Assembly: GCA_945906105.1 (NCBI GenBank)
Contig: CAMDQO010000012.1
Location: forward strand, 1-64,000
Origin: Novosphingobium sp. Chol11
GTDB lineage: Bacteria; Pseudomonadota; Alphaproteobacteria; Sphingomonadales; Sphingomonadaceae
DNA length: 64,000 nucleotides
Direction: 5' to 3'
Shown one piece after another: positions 14,969-23,829 of the stretch. How positions within the stretch are numbered: the stretch's first letter is position 1; every line of letters begins with the position of its first letter. Below the pieces are notes generated by a model. It saw only the letters and a program-made list of their open reading frames with translations. It ran no database searches and had not been told where the DNA came from. The position numbers were made by a program, and so were the translations under genes.

Positions 14969-15714
14969 GGCGGCGGGCTGCCTTTGCTGCGGGCTTCTGC
15001 CTCGCTTTGATCTCGCTGGCAGCATGTCAGCAGCAGCCAGCTGATTCTGATCGTTCCGCTGCTTCGCGAGAGTTTCCGCGCGCAGACCGGCCGGTTTCCA
15101 AGCCCGGCGACACACAATTTTCTACCGAGGTGCAGCGCGACAAGCTGGGCGAGGCGAAGGTCGTCATGGATCTGGCCCGGATTGGCCTGGGTGCCACTGT
15201 TGCCGATATCGGCGCTGGCGAGGGTTATTACACCGTCCGTCTGGCCGAACGGGTCGGCAAAAAGGGCAGGGTGTTCGCTCAGGATATTGATAGCGGCGCG
15301 ATCCAGCGGCTTGCCCAGCGCGTTGAACGCGAGAGATTGGACAATGTCTCGATCAAGCCCGGCACGCCAGATGATGCGCGGCTGCCCGAGAACAGTTTTG
15401 ACCGCATCTTCATGGTCCATATGTACCACGAAGTGTCAGAGCCCTATGCTTTCCTCTGGCGAATGCGTCCGGCTCTGCGCAGCGGCGGTCAGGTGATCGT
15501 GGTCGATCTGGATCGGCCAACCGATCAACACGGTATCCCGCCCGCGCTGCTTTTCTGCGAATTTGAAGCTGCGGGCTTTCGCTTGGTTCAATTTGTCCGT
15601 AAGCCGGAACTTACGGGCTATTATGCGCAGTTTGAAGCGGTAGGCGCTCGTCCAGAGCCCGCCGCGATCAAGCCATGCAAGCTTGGCGCTGATGGTTTGG
15701 TCGCACGGCGCTGA
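14965..15714 (+). CDS. SAM-dependent methyltransferase with a lipoprotein signal
   Basis: A 249-residue class I methyltransferase. Motif I is VADIGAGEGYYTVRLAE (about 79-95), the acidic end of strand 2 is AQDID, and motif IV reads FDRIFMVHMYHEV. The N-terminus RRRAAFAAGFCLALISLAAC has a basic start, hydrophobic core and LAAC lipobox, so it would be lipidated and held at the membrane. The start is a TTG at 14965 that overlaps the prfB TGA (TTGA), with GGAGG 8 bases upstream; translation is probably coupled to prfB. Since S-adenosylmethionine is cytosolic, an exported methyltransferase is puzzling. The substrate is unknown; motif IV is not the NPPY of the release-factor methyltransferase PrmC. 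Confidence 0.8.
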   Translation: MRRRAAFAAGFCLALISLAACQQQPADSDRSAASREFPRADRPVSKPGDTQFSTEVQRDKLGEAKVVMDLARIGLGATVADIGAGEGYYTVRLAERVGKKGRVFAQDIDSGAIQRLAQRVERERLDNVSIKPGTPDDARLPENSFDRIFMVHMYHEVSEPYAFLWRMRPALRSGGQVIVVDLDRPTDQHGIPPALLFCEFEAAGFRLVQFVRKPELTGYYAQFEAVGARPEPAAIKPCKLGADGLVARR

Positions 15715-15727
15715 CGGAAGGAATCTA

Positions 15728-17134
15728 ATGTCGTTCAAGGGTTTGCAGCCAATTCTTTATGGTGGCCGCGAAGTGTGGCCGCTCGTTGAGGGCGGCAAAG
15801 GCGTGTCAGCGACGAATCATGCCAGCTCAGGCGCCTGGGCGGCGGCAGGCGGAATTGGCACCGTCAGCGCGGTCAACGCCGATAGCTATGACGCTGAAGG
15901 CAAGATCATTCCGCAGGTCTATGAACAGCTTACCCGCCGAGAGCGGCACGAGCAGCTGATTCGCTTCGGCATTGATGGTGCGGTTGAGCAGGTGAAGCGC
16001 GCTTATGACCTTTCGGGTGGCAAGGGCGCGATCAATATCAACGTGCTGTGGGAAATGGGCGGCGCGCAGCCAATCCTCGAAGGCGTGCTTTCGCAAACGC
16101 GCGGCATGGTTGCCGGAGTCACTTGCGGGGCCGGCATGCCTTACAAGCTGTCTGAAATCGCAGCCCGGCACAGTGTTTATTACCTGCCTATCGTCAGCTC
16201 GGGCCGGGCCTTCCGCGCACTGTGGAAGCGCGCTTACCACAAGGTGCCGGAATGGCTGGGCGCTGTGGTCTATGAAGATCCGTGGCTGGCTGGTGGCCAC
16301 AACGGCCTGTCCAACGCCGAAGACCCGCTGACGCCCGAAGATCCCTACCCCCGCGTCAAGGCGCTGCGCGATGTCATGCGCGCCGAAGGTGTGGCGGAAT
16401 CTGTGCCGATCGTCATGGCTGGCGGGGTCTGGTTCCTGCGCGAATGGGAAAACTGGATCGATAATCCCGAACTTGGCTCGATTGCCTTCCAGTTCGGCAC
16501 CCGCCCGCTGCTCACTCACGAAAGCCCGATCCCGCAAGGCTGGAAAGACGCTCTTCGCGAGATTGAACCGGGTGATGTGCTGCTCCATCACTTCTCACCG
16601 ACAGGCTTTTACAGCTCAGCGGTACGCAATCCGTTTCTGCGCAGCCTTGAGGCACGGTCAGAGCGGCAGGTGCCCTATTCGAAGGTTCAGGCGGGCGATC
16701 ATACCGTGCGGCTCGATGTTGGCGTCAAGGGCAAGAACTTCTGGGTCACGCCGGGCGATCTGGAGCGCGCACGTGGTTGGGCGAACAGCGGCTTCACTGA
16801 TGGCCTGCGCACGCCCGATGACACCATCATTTTTGTCGGTCCCGAAGAACGTGACATGATCCGCAAGGACCAGTCCGATTGCATGGGCTGCCTCTCGCAC
16901 TGCGGGTTCTCATCATGGAAGGACCATGACGATTATACCACCGGGCGACTGGCCGATCCGCGCAGCTTCTGCATCCAGAAGACCCTGCAAGACATCGCTC
17001 ATGGCAAGCCGATTGACGATAACCTGATGTTTGCTGGCCATTCCGCCTATCGTTTCAAGCAGGACCCGTTCTATTCGAACAACTACACGCCGAGCGTGAA
17101 GGAACTGGTTGAGCGGATTTTGTCGGGGGATTAG
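15728..17134 (+). CDS. Nitronate monooxygenase-like FMN oxidoreductase
   Basis: A 468-residue TIM-barrel flavoprotein of the nitronate monooxygenase/2-nitropropane dioxygenase superfamily, longer than the usual 320-380. Features are INVLWEMGGAQPILEG, VTCGAGMPYKL, the glycine-rich IVMAGGVWFLREW, and GSIAFQFGTRPLLTHES, the phosphate-binding part of the barrel. The extra C-terminal region holds a cysteine cluster, DCMGCLSHCGF, and a further Cys in FCIQKTL, which could bind metal or an Fe-S cluster. Start MSFKGLQPIL at 15728 has GGAAGGAA upstream. The real substrate is uncertain. It ends 6 bp from the convergent permease gene. Confidence 0.78.
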   Translation: MSFKGLQPILYGGREVWPLVEGGKGVSATNHASSGAWAAAGGIGTVSAVNADSYDAEGKIIPQVYEQLTRRERHEQLIRFGIDGAVEQVKRAYDLSGGKGAININVLWEMGGAQPILEGVLSQTRGMVAGVTCGAGMPYKLSEIAARHSVYYLPIVSSGRAFRALWKRAYHKVPEWLGAVVYEDPWLAGGHNGLSNAEDPLTPEDPYPRVKALRDVMRAEGVAESVPIVMAGGVWFLREWENWIDNPELGSIAFQFGTRPLLTHESPIPQGWKDALREIEPGDVLLHHFSPTGFYSSAVRNPFLRSLEARSERQVPYSKVQAGDHTVRLDVGVKGKNFWVTPGDLERARGWANSGFTDGLRTPDDTIIFVGPEERDMIRKDQSDCMGCLSHCGFSSWKDHDDYTTGRLADPRSFCIQKTLQDIAHGKPIDDNLMFAGHSAYRFKQDPFYSNNYTPSVKELVERILSGD

Positions 17135-17140
17135 CGGGCG

Positions 17141-18418
17141 TTACGCTATCCAGTCGAGCGCGAGGAACAACAGGCTCGACGCCAGTCCCGCGTAAGGCAC
17201 CCAAGACGGTGCGACGAATATGCCGGTCGGCGCGGGTTTGCTTGCGCGGTGAAGACGAATGAGCGCAAGGTTGACAAGGACAAAGATCGCCAGCGTCCCT
17301 CGGGAGGCGAGGTCGGCGAGTCCGACGAGCGGGACCGCGAGTGATAAAATCAGGACTAAGACGGTGGCCAGCGCGGTCGCGATGACTGGGGTGCGGGTGC
17401 GTTTCTCGACGCGTGCCAGGATTTGCGGCATGTTGCCTTGGCGGGCCATGCCATAGGCGATGCGCGAGATCATGATCAGGTGAACGACGATTCCGTTCAG
17501 CGTGGCGACCACCGCGATTGCGCTCATAACGCGCAGCGGCAACCCGGTCAGGCGCTGGAAGACAAGTGCCAGCGGTGCGGGCGATGCGGCGAGTTCGGCT
17601 GAAGAGACCGCCGAGACCGCGATCCATACCACCGCAATATAGACCAGCGCGGTCACGCCGAGAGTCAGGAAAAGCGCGCGCGGCAGTGTGCGTGTGGGGT
17701 CGCGTAGCTCTTCAGCGATGTTCACCAGATGCTCGAATCCGATGTAAGCGAACACTGCGATGAGTGTGGTCCCCATGATCCCGATCCAACCCGCCGAATC
17801 CTGCACCGCAGGGACGACCTCGGGCAGACGAGAGAACACTCCGTCGTGCCATATCAATCCTGCGCCGATGATAAGGACGAGTCCGGCGATCTCGATCACA
17901 GTCATGATCCCTGCGACCGTGATCGACTGTGCCGTCGCAAGGCAGGCGATAAGGCCCATGCCGACGACTACTGCGGCAATAAGCCACGGGCCCGGCAGCG
18001 CCACGAACACGCTGAGATAGCCAGCGCTGCCGACGCTTATGGTCGCGGCCGAAATCAGCGCGGTGGCGATTACCAAGAGGCCGGTTGCGATGCTGATCCA
18101 GCGACGCTTGAACGCGGCCTCGACATAGGCGGCCTCGCTGCCGCTGACCGGCATCCGCGTGCCCAATTCGGCGAACGAAGCTGCGGTGAATGACATGACC
18201 AGCGCGCCGAGCAGGAAGGCGAGCGGGGCGTGGATACCGGCGCGCCCGGCGGCCACCCCGACAAGCACATAGATGCCTGCACCGATCGTCACCCCCAGCC
18301 CGTAAAGCACGGCGTGGGTGAGCGACAGCGAGCGTGTCAGGCCTGGAACGGCGGGATCTGGGGTCAAGCCGAGATGTCTCGAGGGACGTTCAATCCAGCT
18401 CCCACGCCCGCTCACCAT
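17141..18418 (-). CDS. APC-family amino-acid permease
   Basis: A 425-residue inner-membrane transporter of the amino acid-polyamine-organocation superfamily with about 12 predicted transmembrane helices. The first helix carries the conserved unwound GLGVTIGAGIYVLVG motif, and the third helix follows the PVSGSEAAYVEA segment. Substrate cannot be assigned from sequence. The start is uncertain: the ATG at 18418 (MVSGRGSWIE) overlaps the amt 3' end by 29 bp and has no clear ribosome-binding site; a TTG about 9 codons further in is also possible. The overlap with amt makes cotranscription likely, linking nitrogen uptake functions. Confidence 0.85.
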   Translation of the reverse strand: MVSGRGSWIERPSRHLGLTPDPAVPGLTRSLSLTHAVLYGLGVTIGAGIYVLVGVAAGRAGIHAPLAFLLGALVMSFTAASFAELGTRMPVSGSEAAYVEAAFKRRWISIATGLLVIATALISAATISVGSAGYLSVFVALPGPWLIAAVVVGMGLIACLATAQSITVAGIMTVIEIAGLVLIIGAGLIWHDGVFSRLPEVVPAVQDSAGWIGIMGTTLIAVFAYIGFEHLVNIAEELRDPTRTLPRALFLTLGVTALVYIAVVWIAVSAVSSAELAASPAPLALVFQRLTGLPLRVMSAIAVVATLNGIVVHLIMISRIAYGMARQGNMPQILARVEKRTRTPVIATALATVLVLILSLAVPLVGLADLASRGTLAIFVLVNLALIRLHRASKPAPTGIFVAPSWVPYAGLASSLLFLALDWIA

Positions 18419-19694
18419 GGCTGGCCAGATCAAGCCCCTCGCGCTCTTCATCTTCGCTGACTCGCATCGGGAAGACGAGGTTGACCGCCAGAGCCAGTAT
18501 CGCGCTGACAATGGCAGACCACACCGCCACCACGCCAACACCGGCAATCTGGCCGATGAATTGCTGCCCCATGCCGACGCCTTCGTCATAGCCGGTGCCG
18601 CCAAGGCTGGGTGACAGGAACACGGCCAGCAGCAGCGATCCGGTGATGCCGCCAACGCCGTGAACCGCGAAAACATCGAGCGAATCGTCGATCTGCAGGC
18701 GCTTTTTCACCAGCTGGATCATCGGGAAACAGATGCAGGCGGCAACGGCGCCGAAGATGAAGGCCGCGCCGGGGGAGATCATGCCCGCCGCCGGGGTGAC
18801 AGTGGCCAGCCCCGCCACCGCGCCTGTGGCAAAACCGACGCTGGTCGCCTTGCCGACAACAAACCGCTCGATCAACAGCCAGACGAGTGCGGCGGCGGCG
18901 GCGGCGGTGTGGGTGTTGATGATCGCGGTTGCCGCATCATCATTGGCCGCCAGTGCCGAGCCGCCATTGAAGCCGAACCAGCCGACCCACAGCAAGGCCG
19001 CGCCTGCCATCGTCAACGAGGGACTGTGCGGCATCATCAGCGTTTTGGGGAAGCCCATGCGCTTGCCGAGAAGGGCCGCCGTTACCAGCGCTGAAACGCC
19101 CGCAGTGGTATGGACGACAATGCCGCCCGCGAAATCCTTGGTGTGCAGCGCAGTTGCAAGCCAGCCGCCGCCCCAGACCCAGTGCGCCACCGGCACATAG
19201 ACCAGCAGACTCCACAGCGCCGAAAACGTCACCACCCAGCCAAACCGGGCGCGATCAACCCAGGCACCGACGATCAGCGCGGGCGTGATCGCCGCAAAGG
19301 TCAGCTGGAACAGGGCAAAGGCAGATTCAGGAATGAGCGTGTCAGCGCGGACATTGCCGAGATCGTTGAACATCCAGTTGTTGCCCGCACCGATCCAGCC
19401 GTTCGTGACGGGGCCGAATGCCAGTGTATAGCCGACAAAAACCCACAGCAGTGACACCACTGCGGCAATCGCGCCAACTTGCAAGCAGACCGAAAGGAAG
19501 TTCTTGGCGCGCACCAGTCCGCCGTAGAACAGCGTCAGGCCGGGCATGGACATCATCAAGACGAAGGCAGAAGAAACGAGGATCCAGGCGGTATCGCCGC
19601 TGTCTGCCGCATCTTCCAGCGCATCCTGCGCATGGGCCGCAATCGGCATCAGCATAGCTACAGCTGCGCCAAAGCGCGCGAACCACTTGTTCAT
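18390..19694 (-). CDS. amt: Ammonium transporter
   Basis: A 434-residue Amt channel. An N-terminal signal peptide (cleavage near AAHAQ) precedes 11 membrane helices, as in processed Amt proteins. Recognisable parts are the first helix with FVLMMSMPGLTLFYGGLVR, the GWVVTFSALWSLLVYVPVAHWVW segment, DFAGGIVVHTTAGVSA with the first pore His, and VFAVHGVGGITGSLL with the second. CAGGAGGG lies 8 bases before the ATG. There is no glnK gene beside it, unlike many bacterial amt loci. Expression is probably under nitrogen control, but I found no convincing sigma-54 site in the 130-bp upstream gap. Confidence 0.95.
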   Translation of the reverse strand: MNKWFARFGAAVAMLMPIAAHAQDALEDAADSGDTAWILVSSAFVLMMSMPGLTLFYGGLVRAKNFLSVCLQVGAIAAVVSLLWVFVGYTLAFGPVTNGWIGAGNNWMFNDLGNVRADTLIPESAFALFQLTFAAITPALIVGAWVDRARFGWVVTFSALWSLLVYVPVAHWVWGGGWLATALHTKDFAGGIVVHTTAGVSALVTAALLGKRMGFPKTLMMPHSPSLTMAGAALLWVGWFGFNGGSALAANDDAATAIINTHTAAAAAALVWLLIERFVVGKATSVGFATGAVAGLATVTPAAGMISPGAAFIFGAVAACICFPMIQLVKKRLQIDDSLDVFAVHGVGGITGSLLLAVFLSPSLGGTGYDEGVGMGQQFIGQIAGVGVVAVWSAIVSAILALAVNLVFPMRVSEDEEREGLDLASHGERAWELD

Positions 19695-19825
19695 CGGTAG
19701 AACCCTCCTGTGCCGCGCCGTGAAGCGCAGCCTTTCCTCAAGGCAGCGTCTAAGACAAGCTTATGCCAGCGGCAAGTGGCTGCACGCAGCATTGTTGCGG
19801 ATAGGGACGGTTTGGACGGGTTCTG

Positions 19826-20863
19826 TTACGTCCAGCCTTCCAGAACCTGATCGGGCGGGCGATGGCCATCGGCCCAGTAGCGGATGTTGACGATCACCCG
19901 TTCGCCCGCTGCCTCACGCCCCTCGATGGTGGCGCTGCCAAGGTGGGGGAGCAGGATAACATTGGGCAGCGCGATCAACCGAGCATCAATTTTCGGTTCG
20001 CGGGCAAAGACATCAAGCGCAGCCCCGGCAATGCGTCCGGTCTCCAGCGCGGTGATCAGGGCTGCCTCGTCGATCAAGTCACCGCGCGCGGTGTTTACCA
20101 CGAAGGCGCTGGGCTTCATCAGTGCGAGCCTTGCCGCGTTCAGGATGTGATGCGTCTCAGGCGATCCGGGGCAGTGCAGCGAGAGAATATCGGCTCCTGC
20201 CACTAGCGCATCGAGATCAGCCTCATAGCGAACCCCGAGCATATTTTCGAGCGCGGCAGGCAGTCGCTGCCGGTTGTGATAGATCACTTCCATACCAAAG
20301 GCGCGGGCGCGGTGCGCCACGGCCTGACCGATGCGGCCAAGGCCGATGATCGCCAGTCGCTTGCCCGATATGCGGTGCCCGAGCAGCGTCGCGGGGGACC
20401 AGCCAGTCCATTTGCCTGCGTGCAGCAACTGCACACCTTCGGAAAACCGGCGCGCCACTGTGATGATCAGAGCCATGGTCATATCAGCAGTATCGTCAGT
20501 GAAAACGCCGGGGGTATTGGTGACGATGATCCGCTTTTCGCGCGCGGCGTGGAGATCAATATGCTCGATCCCTGCGCCGAAGCTGGCAATCAAACCCAAT
20601 TTTTGACCATTGGGGCGATCTCCTGCCTCGGCAATCATCCCGGCGTCGATTCTGTCTGTCACAGTCGGCACCAGCACATCGGCAGTTTGCATGGCGGCGA
20701 TCAGTTCCTCGCGGCTGAGCGGGCGGTCTTCGCTATTGAATTGACAGTCGAAAAGCTCTGCCATGCGGGCTTCGGTGGCGGCAAGCAGGTGGCGCGTCAC
20801 GACAACGCGCGGGACTCCGGCAACGCGGCGGGTGCTTTCGGTGGGTTTTTGAACTGCGGTCAC
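19826..20863 (-). CDS. D-isomer-specific 2-hydroxyacid dehydrogenase
   Basis: A 345-residue NAD(P)-dependent dehydrogenase of the glyoxylate/hydroxypyruvate reductase type. The Rossmann motif is IIGLGRIGQAVAHRARAFGM, the catalytic Arg lies in NTARGDLIDE, the Glu in FAREPKID and the His in LLPHLGSATIEGR. It would reduce a 2-oxoacid such as glyoxylate or hydroxypyruvate. The start used is a GTG at 20863 without a visible ribosome-binding site; the conserved part begins near VPRVVVTRHLL, about 16 residues in, so the true start could be slightly later. It stands 131 bp upstream of amt. Confidence 0.88.
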   Translation of the reverse strand: MTAVQKPTESTRRVAGVPRVVVTRHLLAATEARMAELFDCQFNSEDRPLSREELIAAMQTADVLVPTVTDRIDAGMIAEAGDRPNGQKLGLIASFGAGIEHIDLHAAREKRIIVTNTPGVFTDDTADMTMALIITVARRFSEGVQLLHAGKWTGWSPATLLGHRISGKRLAIIGLGRIGQAVAHRARAFGMEVIYHNRQRLPAALENMLGVRYEADLDALVAGADILSLHCPGSPETHHILNAARLALMKPSAFVVNTARGDLIDEAALITALETGRIAGAALDVFAREPKIDARLIALPNVILLPHLGSATIEGREAAGERVIVNIRYWADGHRPPDQVLEGWT

Positions 20864-20945
20864 GGAATATTTGCTAGGCCGGGGCGGGGGGAATGGTCAA
20901 GCGGGCCTTGAAGGATAGGGGCACTGCGCGCTAAGGAAATGCCCT

Positions 20946-21416
20946 ATGTTCAACCGCATCATCCTTGCCCTCGCGCTGGTCTCGCTCCCTGTCACCGCCG
21001 TTTCCGCAGAAGACACCAAGCCGCCCTATTGGGCTGCCTTCAAGGCGGGCGTGGTGAATATGCGGGTTGGCCCCGGTGAGGATTACCGAATCGCCTGGGT
21101 CTATCACCGCCAGTTCCTGCCTATGAAAGTGCTGCGGACGATGCAGGGCTGGTGGCTGATCGAAGATCCTGAAGGCGCGCGCGGCTGGGTGCTGGCACAG
21201 TTCATGTCCAAGCGGCGTTCGGCTATGGTGCAGGGCAAGCAACTGGCGGAAATGCACGAAAGCGCTGACCCGTCATCACGGCTTTTGTGGCGGCTGGAGC
21301 CCGGTGTCGTTGCCAAGCTGGGTGATTGCAGCCAGGCTTGGTGCGAAGTGGAACTTGACGGCAACCGGCGCGGTTGGGTGCGGCAGGACCAGCTTTGGGG
21401 CGCGGGTGAGCCTTGA
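20946..21416 (+). CDS. Secreted bacterial SH3-domain protein
   Basis: A 156-residue exported protein. A signal peptide (hydrophobic IILALALVSLPVTAV, cleavage after VSA) is followed by two SH3-like repeats: GVVNMRVGPGEDYRIAWVYH with GWWLIEDPEGARGWV, and SRLLWRLEPGVVAKLGDC with WCEVELDGNRRGWV. This is the SH3_4 arrangement, expected in the periplasm and possibly contacting peptidoglycan. AAGGAAATG lies just before the ATG. It is divergent from the 2-hydroxyacid dehydrogenase gene and convergent with the thiolase gene. Confidence 0.88.
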   Translation: MFNRIILALALVSLPVTAVSAEDTKPPYWAAFKAGVVNMRVGPGEDYRIAWVYHRQFLPMKVLRTMQGWWLIEDPEGARGWVLAQFMSKRRSAMVQGKQLAEMHESADPSSRLLWRLEPGVVAKLGDCSQAWCEVELDGNRRGWVRQDQLWGAGEP

Positions 21417-21463
21417 GCGGTTGGGCTATCCCCCCGTCCGGGGAGAGGGTTGCGTTACTTTCG

Positions 21464-22657
21464 TCAAACCATCTCAATCGCCACGGCCGTGGCTTCGCCG
21501 CCGCCGATGCACAGGCAGGCCACGCCCTTCTTCAGGCCCTTGTGCTTCAGCGCACCGATCAGCGTTGCGATGATGCGGGTGCCCGAAGCGCCGATGGGGT
21601 GGCCCAGCGCTGTCGCGCCGCCATGTATGTTCACCTTGTCATGCGGGATGGCCAGATCATGCATGGCGAACATGGCAACGCAGGCGAACGCCTCGTTGAT
21701 CTCGAACAGATCGACATCGTCGATTGACCAGCCGGTCTTGGCGAGCAGCTTGGTGATCGCGCCAAATGGAGCCGTGGCGAACTTGGCCGGTTCCTGAGCG
21801 TGTCCGGCAACCGCGACCACGGTGGCGATCGGGGTCAGGCCTTTCGCATCAGCCACACTCTGGCGGGTCATTACCACGGCAGCGGCACCATCGGAGATCG
21901 AGCTGGAGCTGGCAGCGGTGATCGTGCCATCCTTGGAAAAAGCGGGCTTTAGCGAAGGAATCTTGTCAGGACGGCCCTTGCCGGGGGCTTCGTCGGTATC
22001 GACAATCACTTCCCCGCCGCGGGTCTTGACCGTTACCGGCACCACTTCGCTGGCGAAGGCACCGGTGGCAATGGCTTCCTGCGCGCGGCGCAGCGATTCG
22101 ATAGCGTAAGCGTCTTGAGCCTCGCGGGTGAGTTGATATTCATCGGCACAGGTCTGGGCAAAGCTGCCCATCGATCCGCCCTCATAGGCATCTTCCAGGC
22201 CATCGAGGAACATATGGTCATAAACCATGTCATGGCCGACGCGCGCGCCGCTGCGATGCTTCTTGAGCAGGTATGGCGCATTGGTCATGCTTTCCATGCC
22301 GCCAGCGATCACGATATCGAGCGAGCCAGCGGCCAGTGCCTCCGCGCCCATCATCACCGTCTGCATCCCCGATCCGCAGACCTTGTTGACGGTGCTGGCC
22401 TGAATGGAAAGCGGCAGCCCTGCTTTCAGCGCAGCTTGACGGGCAGGGGCCTGCCCCAGACCGGCAGGAAGCACGCAGCCCATATAGATGCGCTCGATGT
22501 CATCACCCGAAACGCCTGAGCGTTCAACCGCAGCCTTGACCGCAGTGGCACCCAGATCGGTTGCCGAAACATCGGCAAAAACGCCCGAAAGTCCGCCCAT
22601 CGGGGTGCGCGCATAGGACAGGATGACGATCGGATCTGAGGATGAAATCTGGCCCAT
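21464..22657 (-). CDS. Acetyl-CoA acetyltransferase (thiolase)
   Basis: A 397-residue thiolase joining or splitting acetyl-CoA and acetoacetyl-CoA. The acyl-accepting Cys is in NKVCGSGMQTVMMG, the catalytic His in GGATALGHPIGASGTR and the second Cys in the C-terminal CLCIGGGEATAVAIE. NEAFACVAMFA is also typical. Start MGQISSSDPIVI at 22657 fits the family N-terminus and has AGGA upstream; the frame extends to 22726. Whether it acts in ketone body or polyhydroxybutyrate synthesis (phaA-like) or in degradation (atoB-like) is not shown by the neighbours. Confidence 0.93.
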   Translation of the reverse strand: MGQISSSDPIVILSYARTPMGGLSGVFADVSATDLGATAVKAAVERSGVSGDDIERIYMGCVLPAGLGQAPARQAALKAGLPLSIQASTVNKVCGSGMQTVMMGAEALAAGSLDIVIAGGMESMTNAPYLLKKHRSGARVGHDMVYDHMFLDGLEDAYEGGSMGSFAQTCADEYQLTREAQDAYAIESLRRAQEAIATGAFASEVVPVTVKTRGGEVIVDTDEAPGKGRPDKIPSLKPAFSKDGTITAASSSSISDGAAAVVMTRQSVADAKGLTPIATVVAVAGHAQEPAKFATAPFGAITKLLAKTGWSIDDVDLFEINEAFACVAMFAMHDLAIPHDKVNIHGGATALGHPIGASGTRIIATLIGALKHKGLKKGVACLCIGGGEATAVAIEMV

Positions 22658-22896
22658 TGCTAGGGTTTCCTTGGTTGAAAAGGCGCTTGCGCCCGGAAAT
22701 TCTTGTTGCAGTGCGGCAAAAGCCACTCCGGCGCGGGCTTGTCAAGCTGCGAGGGGTATGTGAATGATTCTGCGCGGTTTGGTGCCCCGGTTTGTGCAAA
22801 GCCGTAGCAACCCTACTTGCGCCCCGGCGAAGCGCGGACTAGGGCGCGCTGAAATCAGTTACGTCGCGCGAGTCAGCGGTCCAAGAAGAGTCTTCA

Positions 22897-23271
22897 ATGG
22901 TCGATCTTTCGCAATACCTGCCGATCCTTATCTTTCTGGGGGTAGCTCTGGCGCTTTCGTCGGCGTTCGTGTTCCTGCCCATCGGGGTTTCGTACCTGAC
23001 CGGCACACATAACCCCTCTGCCGACAAGAACAGCGAATATGAATGCGGCTTCCCCGCCTTCGAAGATCCACGCAGCCAGTTTGACGTCCGGTTCTATCTC
23101 GTGGCGATCCTGTTCATCGTCTTCGATCTGGAAGCTGCCTTCCTGTTTCCATGGGCGGTAAGCCTCAAGGAAACCGGCTGGGCTGGCTGGCTGACAATGA
23201 TGGTCTTTCTCTTCGAACTGCTCATAGGCCTTGCCTATGCGTGGAAAAAGGGCGCGCTGGATTGGGAATGA
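22897..23271 (+). CDS. nuoA: NADH-quinone oxidoreductase subunit A
   Basis: The 124-residue membrane subunit NuoA, first gene of the complex I operon. Three transmembrane helices flank the conserved loop [21 protein letters not shown], whose Cys faces the quinone site, followed by [22 protein letters not shown]. It joins the peripheral arm to the membrane arm. The operon promoter must lie in the roughly 240 bp between the thiolase start and this ATG, but I cannot define it. nuoB overlaps its stop by 4 bp. Confidence 0.96.
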   Translation: MVDLSQYLPILIFLGVALALSSAFVFLPIGVSYLTGTHNPSADKNSEYECGFPAFEDPRSQFDVRFYLVAILFIVFDLEAAFLFPWAVSLKETGWAGWLTMMVFLFELLIGLAYAWKKGALDWE

Positions 23272-23819
23272 GCACTATGAACGCCCCCCTCATCTTACCC
23301 GCAGGCAGCCCGATCATTTCGCCGGAGCAAGCCTTTTTTGACAGCCTCAATGCTGAGGTTTCGGACAAGGGCTTCCTGGTCACCTCCACGGAGGAGCTGT
23401 TCCAGTGGGCGCGCACCGGATCGCTATGGTGGATGACCTTTGGCCTCGCCTGTTGTGCGGTCGAGATGATCCACGTTTCGATGCCGCGCTATGATATGGA
23501 GCGCTTTGGCGTCGCCCCGCGCGCCTCTCCGCGCCAGTCAGATGTGATGATCGTCGCAGGCACGCTGTGCAACAAGATGGCCCCGGCGCTGCGCAAGGTT
23601 TACGATCAGATGTCGGACCCCAAGTACGTCATCTCGATGGGCAGCTGCGCCAATGGCGGCGGCTATTATCACTATAGCTATTCGGTGGTGCGCGGCTGTG
23701 ATCGGATCGTGCCGGTGGACATCTACATCCCCGGTTGCCCGCCGACAGCCGAGGCGCTGCTCTATGGCGTAATGCAGTTGCAGCGGAAAATCCGCCGTAT
23801 CGGCACGCTGGAACGGTGA
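23268..23819 (+). CDS. nuoB: NADH-quinone oxidoreductase subunit B
   Basis: The 183-residue subunit carrying the terminal [4Fe-4S] cluster N2, which passes electrons to ubiquinone. Cluster ligands are the adjacent cysteines in GLACCAVEM, the Cys in MGSCANGGG and the Cys in [10 protein letters not shown]. The start [10 protein letters not shown] overlaps the nuoA stop (ATGA) and is chosen because the frame upstream of it only repeats the nuoA coding sequence in another frame. Cytoplasmic side of complex I, module Q. Confidence 0.97.
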   Translation: MSTMNAPLILPAGSPIISPEQAFFDSLNAEVSDKGFLVTSTEELFQWARTGSLWWMTFGLACCAVEMIHVSMPRYDMERFGVAPRASPRQSDVMIVAGTLCNKMAPALRKVYDQMSDPKYVISMGSCANGGGYYHYSYSVVRGCDRIVPVDIYIPGCPPTAEALLYGVMQLQRKIRRIGTLER

Positions 23820-23829
23820 GGGCAGGTCT

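Noticed and set aside
14965..15714. The methyltransferase after prfB as PrmC, the release-factor glutamine methyltransferase
   Set aside because: PrmC has an NPPY motif IV; here it reads FMVHMYHEV, and the protein has a lipoprotein signal. Gene neighbourhood alone is not enough.
18419..18676. N-terminal extension of the amino-acid permease frame beyond 18418
   Set aside because: It overlaps the C-terminal coding region of amt in another frame and reads as hydrophilic, Ser/Arg-rich junk without similarity to permeases.
19695..19825. A sigma-54 promoter (TGGCAT...TTGTC) in front of amt
   Set aside because: On the amt strand the spacing between the GG and the second element is one base short of the -24/-12 rule and the -12 GC is absent.
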